This document shows positions 1 through 4,362 of a stretch of 6,738 nt of DNA, piece after piece. The notes beneath the pieces were generated by a model that had not been told where the DNA came from, did no database searches, and saw only the letters and a program-made list of their open reading frames with translations. Position 1 is the first letter of the stretch. Each line of letters starts with the position of its first letter. The stretch is taken from positions 1 through 6,738 of the forward strand of contig CAXRGH010000031.1 of assembly GCA_964230195.1 (NCBI GenBank), given 5' to 3'. This DNA is from CAXRGH01 sp964230195 (GTDB taxonomy: Bacteria > Pseudomonadota > Gammaproteobacteria > Enterobacterales > Alteromonadaceae). The position numbers and the translations under genes were made by a program.

Positions 1-833
1 TTTTGGCACCAAACATCAAGACTATCGCGAGAGTCAACCTCAGGAAAACTCCATAGGCCTCCCCAAATGCCACTCGGTGGACGCTGATACATGTATACCT
101 GATGGGAAAATACCGGTAACAACATAATGGTATTTCTGACAGGAGTGGCTTTTTTGGGTTTTCTACCGGGGTAGGCAAGCTGTTGGCCCTGTGCATAAGC
201 AATACAATCCTGTTGAATAGGACACTTGTCACATTTTGGCTTACTGCGAGTACAAACACTGGCTCCCATGTCCATCATTGCCTGATTATATTCTGTGACT
301 TCTGCCTCAGGTGTATTCGCTTCGGCAATTGACCATAACTGATTCACTACACTCGTTTTTCCTGGCCAACCTTCAACTGCTTGATGCCGCGCTAAGACTC
401 GCTTGACGTTACCATCCAATATCGCGTGAGGTTGCTGATAAACAGACGATAGAATAGCCGCAGCAGTTGAGCGCCCAATACCTGGCAAAGCTTCTACATC
501 CTCAATCTTTGTTGGAAATTCACCATTATGATGATCACACACATACTTTGCAGCGGCGTGAAGGTTTCTAGCCCTAGCGTAATAGCCGAGCCCCGTCCAA
601 TGGTGCAGTACCTCATCCTGTGACGCGCTTGCCAACGCTTCAATCGTTGGAAACGATTCCATGAACTTGGCGTAAAACGGGATCACGGTTTTCACTTGAG
701 TCTGCTGCAACATGATTTCGGATATCCATACTGAATATGCCGTTTTGTTGCTGTGCCACGGCAAACTTTTGCGTCCGTGTAGGTGATACCATTGAATAAT
801 TCGGGTTGAAAAATCAGGAAGTTGCGCTGTCAT
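1..833 (-). CDS. mutY: Adenine DNA glycosylase MutY, 3' end cut by the window edge
   Basis: MutY removes adenine mispaired with 8-oxoguanine (and with G) in base excision repair. The reverse strand from the ATG at 833-831 translates without a stop for 277 codons to the left edge; the family is about 350 residues, so only the end of the C-terminal domain is missing. The N-terminal domain shows SEIMLQQTQV with the catalytic Glu at residue 39. The helix-hairpin-helix follows (LPGIGRSTAAAI, about 116-127), then LDGNVKRVLAR with the catalytic Asp at 140. The iron-sulfur cluster loop has Cys at 194, 201, 204 and 210 (C-X6-C-X2-C-X5-C). All of these sit two residues later than in the E. coli enzyme. 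From about residue 230 the Nudix-like 8-oxoG recognition domain begins (YQRPPSGIWGGLWSFPE). A short purine-rich GAGAG lies just before the ATG. The gene diverges from trmB, as is common in gammaproteobacteria. Identification is firm. Confidence 0.97.
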   Translation of the reverse strand, partial: MTAQLPDFSTRIIQWYHLHGRKSLPWHSNKTAYSVWISEIMLQQTQVKTVIPFYAKFMESFPTIEALASASQDEVLHHWTGLGYYARARNLHAAAKYVCDHHNGEFPTKIEDVEALPGIGRSTAAAILSSVYQQPHAILDGNVKRVLARHQAVEGWPGKTSVVNQLWSIAEANTPEAEVTEYNQAMMDMGASVCTRSKPKCDKCPIQQDCIAYAQGQQLAYPGRKPKKATPVRNTIMLLPVFSHQVYMYQRPPSGIWGGLWSFPEVDSRDSLDVWCQ

Positions 834-987
834 TTCTCTCGTTACCGTTTGTATTCAGCAAATAAATTTATCATAGCGAATACGGCTTTGCTGCCTGTTG
901 ATGATTGAAAGTTGTGGTCACCACCATCGGAAATGCTCTCACAAACAAGAATCATGTGACACACACTACCACAATCACTCTGCTAAC

Positions 988-996
988 TGATATAAT
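988..996 (+). promoter_or_regulatory. Extended -10 promoter for trmB-rsmC
   Basis: The bases read TGATATAAT: a perfect TATAAT at 991-996 preceded by TG with one base between, which is the extended -10 form recognised by sigma-70 holoenzyme. No good -35 hexamer is seen 17 bases upstream (968-973 is ACCACA), as expected for extended -10 promoters. Transcription would start near 1002-1004, giving a leader of about 30 bases before the trmB ATG. The promoter role is inferred from sequence only. Confidence 0.6.
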
Positions 997-1032
997 GTGC
1001 CGATAATTATTCATCACAGTTAGTTTTAGATC

Positions 1033-1749
1033 ATGAGAACCAACAAAACGATTCAAGAAGCCCTCGCCGAAGGTATCAACATCAGACGTATTAAAAGCTT
1101 TGTAAAGCGAGAAGGTCGTCTTACCGCAGGCCAAGCAAAAGCTCTGGAAGACCATTGGTCAACCATGGGACAGGATTACCAGCCGGACATGCTCAACCTT
1201 GAAGCAATGTTCGGTCGCTCGGCTCCAATTGTTTTAGAAATTGGCTTTGGAATGGGTAAATCATTGGTTGAAATGGCAAAAAATGAACCTGATAAAGATT
1301 TCATTGGCATTGAAGTGCATCGTCCCGGTGTCGGTGCATGCTTAGCTGAAGCAAGTGCTCAAGGCGTTACTAATTTACGCGTATTTGAACATGATGCTGT
1401 TGAAGTATTGGAGCATTGCATCCCTGATAATAGTCTTGCTCGTGTGCAATTATTTTTCCCTGACCCTTGGCACAAAAAACGCCACCACAAGCGTCGTATT
1501 GTTAAGCCTGAATTCGTTGAGTGTTTACGCACAAAATTAGCCGTCGGTGGTGTTTTTCACATGGCTACCGACTGGGAAAACTATGCGGAACATATGTTAG
1601 AAGTGATGAGTGCAGCAGAAGGCTATAAAAACCAATCAGAGACGAATACCTACGTCCCGCGTCCAGATAATCGTCCACTCACTAAATTTGAGAATCGAGG
1701 GCACCGTCTTGGCCATGGCGTTTGGGATTTGATGTTTGAAAAGCTGTAA
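1033..1749 (+). CDS. trmB: tRNA (guanine-N7-)-methyltransferase TrmB
   Basis: TrmB transfers a methyl group from S-adenosylmethionine to N7 of guanine 46 in the variable loop of tRNAs, acting in the cytoplasm. The 238-residue product matches the usual family length. Visible features in order: the N-terminal RRIKSFVKREGRLT (about 18-31); the SAM-binding motif LEIGFGMG (68-75); GIEVHRPGVGACL (92-104), with the acidic residue expected to contact the cofactor; the hallmark LFFPDPWHKKRHHKRR (140-155), with catalytic Asp144 and a basic tRNA-contacting stretch; and the C-terminal TKFENRGHRLGHGVWDLMFE. The ATG at 1033 fits the N-terminus of homologues, although the Shine-Dalgarno is weak (TTTTAGA). 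An extended -10 lies about 37 bases upstream. rsmC starts 16 bases after the stop, so the two methyltransferase genes are probably cotranscribed. Very secure. Confidence 0.98.
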   Translation: MRTNKTIQEALAEGINIRRIKSFVKREGRLTAGQAKALEDHWSTMGQDYQPDMLNLEAMFGRSAPIVLEIGFGMGKSLVEMAKNEPDKDFIGIEVHRPGVGACLAEASAQGVTNLRVFEHDAVEVLEHCIPDNSLARVQLFFPDPWHKKRHHKRRIVKPEFVECLRTKLAVGGVFHMATDWENYAEHMLEVMSAAEGYKNQSETNTYVPRPDNRPLTKFENRGHRLGHGVWDLMFEKL

Positions 1750-1765
1750 TTATCTAAGTTAAGTC

Positions 1766-2779
1766 ATGTTATCTAATCCAAGTCAGGTTTTAGTTAGAAA
1801 CCATACATTATTTGAGGAAGGTCGTTGGTTATTAATCAACGCCCCTGATAGCGCAATTTTTCGCGAACTATCCTCTTATGACATTCGCGGTTTCCATCAA
1901 TTTTATCCGGTTTATGATGCCATTCCCTCAGCGGACAAAGAGCAGCACGTCTTTTCTCACCAGTACCCAGACGCAACATTCAATGGCATTGTAATATACA
2001 TGCCTAAAGCCAAAGCTCACCTTGCTATGTTAATCGCTCAGGCACAAGCCTTATTAGTGGAGGGCGGTACCTTGGCACTGGTGGGTGACAATAAAAGTGG
2101 CGCAAAAAGTGGTGGTAAAGTACTCAGTCAACACACTGACAATTGCTATAAGCTTGATGCTGCACGCCACTGCTCTTTGTTCATTGGCATATCAACCGCA
2201 CCACCAAAACCTTTCGAACTCGGTGAATGGTTCAAAGACGTTAATATTAGTATTGGCGAAAAGGCGATCACTATGCGAACACTACCCGGTGTTTTCAGTC
2301 ATGGTGAATTAGATTCAGCGACAGAGTTACTGTTACAAAATGCATCACTCAACAACACTGAACAAGTATTAGATTTTGCCTGTGGAGCCGGTGTTATTGG
2401 CGTTTGGTTAGCCAAGTACCATCAAGCGCAAAATGTAGTTATGTCAGACATTAATGCGTTAGCCTTGTATTGCGCGAATGAAACCGCAACACTAAATCAT
2501 GTCAACGCAAAAGTCGTGGCCAGTGACGGCTTAGATCAAATTGACGGATATTTTGACGCCGTTGTGACTAATCCACCGTTTCACACCGGCGTCAAAACAG
2601 ACTACGCGATTAGCGAGCAATTCATTCAGAGGTTACCGGGCATACTCAAACCTAATGGGGAATTATTACTGGTTGCAAACCGTTTCCTGCCCTATCCCGA
2701 GCAAATAGCGCGCGCCATTAAGCAACCTAAGACGCTTGCTCAAACCAACAAATTTAACCTATATTATTGCCAGCGATAG
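1766..2779 (+). CDS. rsmC: 16S rRNA (guanine-1207-N2)-methyltransferase RsmC
   Basis: RsmC methylates N2 of G1207 in 16S rRNA within the 30S subunit, using S-adenosylmethionine. The 337-residue length matches the family (343 in E. coli). The fold is a tandem one. An N-terminal degenerate methyltransferase-like half (about 1-160) includes VGDNKSGAKS near 106-115 and LDAARHC near 130-136. The C-terminal catalytic half starts at TLPGVFS (172-178). It carries SAM motif I, VLDFACGAGVIG (201-212), then the acidic SDINALAL (227-234), the catalytic NPPFH (269-273) typical of exocyclic-amine guanine methyltransferases, and VANRFLPYP (303-311). The sequence is clearly closer to RsmC than to the paralogue RlmG, judging by the N-terminal SQVLVRNHTLFE and the TLPGVFS block. 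It follows trmB by 16 bases with only a weak ribosome binding site, which suggests translation within an operon. Function is assigned from family knowledge. Confidence 0.95.
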   Translation: MLSNPSQVLVRNHTLFEEGRWLLINAPDSAIFRELSSYDIRGFHQFYPVYDAIPSADKEQHVFSHQYPDATFNGIVIYMPKAKAHLAMLIAQAQALLVEGGTLALVGDNKSGAKSGGKVLSQHTDNCYKLDAARHCSLFIGISTAPPKPFELGEWFKDVNISIGEKAITMRTLPGVFSHGELDSATELLLQNASLNNTEQVLDFACGAGVIGVWLAKYHQAQNVVMSDINALALYCANETATLNHVNAKVVASDGLDQIDGYFDAVVTNPPFHTGVKTDYAISEQFIQRLPGILKPNGELLLVANRFLPYPEQIARAIKQPKTLAQTNKFNLYYCQR

Positions 2780-2807
2780 ACACTTACTTCAAAAACAAGG
2801 TCCCAAG

Positions 2808-3113
2808 ATGGTCAAACTGATAGTCTCAACGGTGGCCGTGCTTATGTTAAGCACGCCCTTATTAGCAATGGAATGTGTCGGACGCAGTAAAGCTATTAAG
2901 GATTGCCCAAATCCCATTTTTAAGGTGGGAAAATACACCGAAAACGGTCAGCAGCGAAAGCGCATGTTTTGTGTTTGCCAAGCAGACTTTGCAGCCTTAA
3001 ATCGGATGCCAAACTCAGACAGCGAAAAACTCCAACATAAAATGGAGATCGAAATCTGGTCAAAACGTTTCGCTTTGACCCCTGATGAATTTAAAGCACT
3101 CATCTCAAGATAA
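2808..3113 (+). CDS. Small exported four-cysteine protein, function unknown
   Basis: I do not recognise this 101-residue protein. The start chosen is the ATG at 2808, because it follows an AAGG seven bases upstream and gives a clean signal peptide. An in-frame ATG at 2736 lies inside rsmC and would put 24 polar residues ahead of the hydrophobic stretch. The N-terminus has a lysine at position 3, a hydrophobic core at about 4-19, and a probable signal peptidase I site after LLA at residue 20. The mature part of about 81 residues holds exactly four cysteines (23, 33, 55, 57), the last two as CVC, so one or two disulfides in the periplasm are plausible. The middle is basic (QQRKRMF) and the C-terminal third looks helical. 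It starts 28 bases after rsmC on the same strand and probably belongs to that transcript. The MEC context is not a lipobox, so a lipoprotein is unlikely. Confidence 0.75.
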   Translation: MVKLIVSTVAVLMLSTPLLAMECVGRSKAIKDCPNPIFKVGKYTENGQQRKRMFCVCQADFAALNRMPNSDSEKLQHKMEIEIWSKRFALTPDEFKALISR

Positions 3114-3185
3114 ACTGAAAATAAGTAAAAGATGGTGTTTTCTCGCATTTATTGGGACTTATTCACAGGTTTATGGGATTATCCG

Positions 3186-3213
3186 TTGACAATTAAACAC
3201 TAATCCGCACAAT
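3186..3213 (+). promoter_or_regulatory. Candidate sigma-70 promoter upstream of arcA
   Basis: A perfect -35 TTGACA lies at 3186-3191, followed after 16 bases by CACAAT at 3208-3213, which matches the -10 consensus in four of six positions. Transcription would begin near 3220, leaving a leader of about 150 bases before arcA. No obvious intrinsic terminator separates this site from the small gene upstream, so readthrough from the trmB operon is also possible. Confidence 0.5.
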
Positions 3214-3227
3214 AGACTGAGGGCGAT

Positions 3228-3237
3228 TTGTATACAA
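3228..3237. promoter_or_regulatory. Perfect 10-bp palindrome, possible operator
   Basis: TTGTATACAA is a perfect dyad placed 14 bases downstream of the candidate -10 of the arcA promoter, around the inferred transcription start. TTGT-ACAA half sites of this type are bound by several GntR-family regulators, so a repressor operator is possible. No binding protein can be assigned from this window, and a 10-bp AT-rich palindrome can also arise by chance. Confidence 0.3.
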
Positions 3238-3240
3238 TTT

Positions 3241-3275
3241 AGTGATTTAACCTATTCATCCATGATGAATTCACT
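3241..3275 (+). repeat. Compound inverted repeat in the arcA leader
   Basis: ATTCATC at 3254-3260 pairs with GATGAAT at 3264-3270 across a three-base loop. Outside it AGTGA (3241-3245) pairs with TCACT (3271-3275), with an eight-base bulge on the 5' side. The total is 12 base pairs. If transcription starts near 3220, this hairpin would sit about 20 bases into the arcA 5' untranslated region. It lacks a following T-run, so it is not a terminator. Whether it regulates arcA or stabilises the messenger is unknown. Confidence 0.45.
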
Positions 3276-3370
3276 CACTAACGTCAAATCTTCGCTTAAA
3301 TGAATCAAGTTTCTCAGTATTTTTTGATTTTCTGATAAACTATAAAAAGATAAAAATCGGAACGAATATA

Positions 3371-4078
3371 ATGAATACACCGAATATATTAATTGTTGAA
3401 GATGAAGTTGTAACACGTACAACGTTAAAAAGCCTATTTGAAGCCGAGGGATATCAAGTCTTTGAAGCTGAACATGGCGAACAAATGCATGATATTTTCA
3501 CCAACAATACAATCAATTTGGTGATCATGGACATCAACCTACCAGGTAAAAATGGTTTGCTACTCGCACGTGAAGTTCGTGATAAAAAGAACGTGGGCCT
3601 GATTTTCCTAACCGGCCGTGATAACGACGTAGACCGAATTTTGGGACTTGAAATTGGTGCTGATGATTACCTTACAAAACCATTTAACCCGCGAGAGTTA
3701 ACCATACGTGCGCGCAACCTACTGTCTCGTACCATCAACAACGCTGATGACGACGACTTACCAAGCCAGGTCAAGTTTAACGGTTGGACGCTTGACGGTG
3801 ACAGTCGCAGTTTGATTGCTCCTTCGGGCAATAGCATCCGCTTACCGCGCAGTGAATTCCGCGCATTGCACCTTTTCCTTCGCAATCCAGGTAAGATATT
3901 AACCCGTGAACAATTGATCCTTGAAATGACGGGACGTGAATTACGCCCGAATGACAGAACAGTAGACGTTACCATCCGTCGTATTCGTAAACACTTTGAG
4001 TCAGAAACTAATGCTGATGACTTGATTGTGACGATTCACGGTGAAGGGTATCGTTTCTGCGGTGCAGTAGACGCATAA
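3371..4078 (+). CDS. arcA: Redox response regulator ArcA (OmpR/PhoB family)
   Basis: ArcA is the DNA-binding partner of a sensor kinase (ArcB in enterics) and adjusts respiratory and central carbon genes to oxygen supply. The 235 residues align along their whole length with E. coli ArcA. The receiver domain (about 1-120) has the acidic pair Glu10-Asp11, phospho-acceptor Asp54 in MDINLPGKNG, the switch Thr81 and the conserved Lys103 in TKPFNPRELT. After an acidic linker (NNADDDDLPS, 123-132), the winged-helix domain begins near residue 134. It includes LPRSEFRAL (158-166), the recognition helix DRTVDVTIRRIRKHF (195-209) and the wing IHGEGYRFCG (222-231). TGREL and the RTVDVTIRRIRKHFES block are characteristic of ArcA rather than other family members. 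A GGA lies nine bases before the ATG. The gene stands alone, between its own candidate promoter and an intrinsic terminator. No kinase gene is adjacent, as is usual for arcA. Confidence 0.97.
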   Translation: MNTPNILIVEDEVVTRTTLKSLFEAEGYQVFEAEHGEQMHDIFTNNTINLVIMDINLPGKNGLLLAREVRDKKNVGLIFLTGRDNDVDRILGLEIGADDYLTKPFNPRELTIRARNLLSRTINNADDDDLPSQVKFNGWTLDGDSRSLIAPSGNSIRLPRSEFRALHLFLRNPGKILTREQLILEMTGRELRPNDRTVDVTIRRIRKHFESETNADDLIVTIHGEGYRFCGAVDA

Positions 4079-4095
4079 GCCAAACACAATTAAAG

Positions 4096-4120
4096 AAAGC
4101 TGCCAACGGCAGCTTTTTTT
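4096..4120 (+). terminator. Intrinsic terminator of arcA
   Basis: AAAGCTGCC at 4096-4104 pairs perfectly with GGCAGCTTT at 4108-4116 around the three-base loop AAC, and the T-run continues to 4120. The hairpin begins 17 bases after the arcA stop codon. This is a textbook rho-independent terminator and separates arcA from the metallopeptidase gene downstream. Confidence 0.92.
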
Positions 4121-4176
4121 ATGCCTCTAATAAAGACACGAAGTACATAACCCAAAGGGCTATTTATCTTTTTAGG

Positions 4177-4182
4177 TATAAA
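4177..4182 (+). promoter_or_regulatory. Weak candidate -10 for the metallopeptidase gene
   Basis: TATAAA lies downstream of the arcA terminator. It would place a transcription start near 4189-4192, just before the structured block at 4201. No convincing -35 hexamer is found at the right distance (4154-4159 reads AAAGGG). The main support is its position: after the terminator the downstream gene needs its own promoter, and this is the best -10-like hexamer I see in the gap. Confidence 0.25.
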
Positions 4183-4200
4183 CACCATTCATTGGCACTA

Positions 4201-4320
4201 CCTTGAGACTCCTGCTTGAATACAGGGGAACATGGAAAGAGAATGAGGCCAGAAACCCCACCTCATTCTCCATCGACTACACCAAAAGGCTGATGGAAAA
4301 ACAGCCCCCATAGACTAAGG
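4201..4320 (+). other. Structured element of three hairpins (candidate leader RNA or dispersed palindromic repeat)
   Basis: Three hairpins follow one another. The first pairs CTCCTG (4209-4214) with CAGGGG (4223-4228), including one G-U. The second has a perfect 10-bp stem, 4239-4248 with 4261-4270, extendable by ATG (4232-4234) with CAT (4271-4273) across a GAAA bulge. The third pairs GGCTG (4288-4292) with CAGCC (4302-4306). The ends can close the structure: CCTTG (4201-4205) with TAAGG (4316-4320). About half of the 120 bases are G or C by my count, against about a third in the 80 bases before it. The block ends 43 bases before the metallopeptidase start codon. It does not match the core motifs of cyclic-di-GMP-I, cobalamin or TPP riboswitches as I know them. 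The alternatives are a cis-acting leader or a copy of a dispersed element. The stems are visible; the fold and function are inferred. Confidence 0.45.
4239..4270. repeat. Perfect 10-bp inverted repeat, core of the structured element
   Basis: GAGAATGAGG at 4239-4248 is the exact reverse complement of CCTCATTCTC at 4261-4270, with a 12-base loop (CCAGAAACCCCA) between them. No T-run follows, so it is not an intrinsic terminator. The mixed composition of the arms makes a chance match of this length and proximity unlikely. Confidence 0.85.
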
Positions 4321-4362
4321 TTTTATCACTTCCTGTGATGTATTTACCGAACCGAGGCCCTT

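Noticed and set aside
2736..2807. Earlier in-frame ATG for the small exported protein
   Set aside because: It lies inside rsmC and would add 24 polar residues ahead of the signal peptide. The ATG at 2808 has its own AAGG and starts directly at the signal peptide.
2866..2878. Lipobox in the small exported protein
   Set aside because: The residues before Cys23 are LLAMEC. A lipobox needs a small residue just before the cysteine, and Glu there is not accepted.
3324..3338. FNR-box-like TTGAT-N4-TGATA before arcA
   Set aside because: The second half site should read ATCAA; TGATA matches too poorly, so the resemblance is probably due to AT-rich sequence.
3667..3975. A 102-codon open frame antisense to arcA
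   Set aside because: It lies wholly inside the conserved arcA frame, has no recognisable protein features and is best explained as a shadow of arcA codon use.
4192..4207. Sigma-54-like promoter (TTGGCAC followed by TTGA)
   Set aside because: The TTGGCAC half fits well, but the spacer to TTG is one base short and the essential GC of the -12 element is missing (TTGA instead of TTGC).
4223..4320. Cobalamin, TPP or cyclic-di-GMP-I riboswitch
   Set aside because: AGGGGAA superficially recalls cobalamin riboswitch sequence, but the B12-box and the other conserved cores are absent. The TPP and GEMM core sequences are absent too.
4325..4339. ATCAC-TTCCT-GTGAT inverted repeat, considered as a CRP site
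   Set aside because: CRP sites have TGTGA on the left and TCACA on the right; here the half sites are in the opposite order. The 5-bp arms are too short to be convincing alone.
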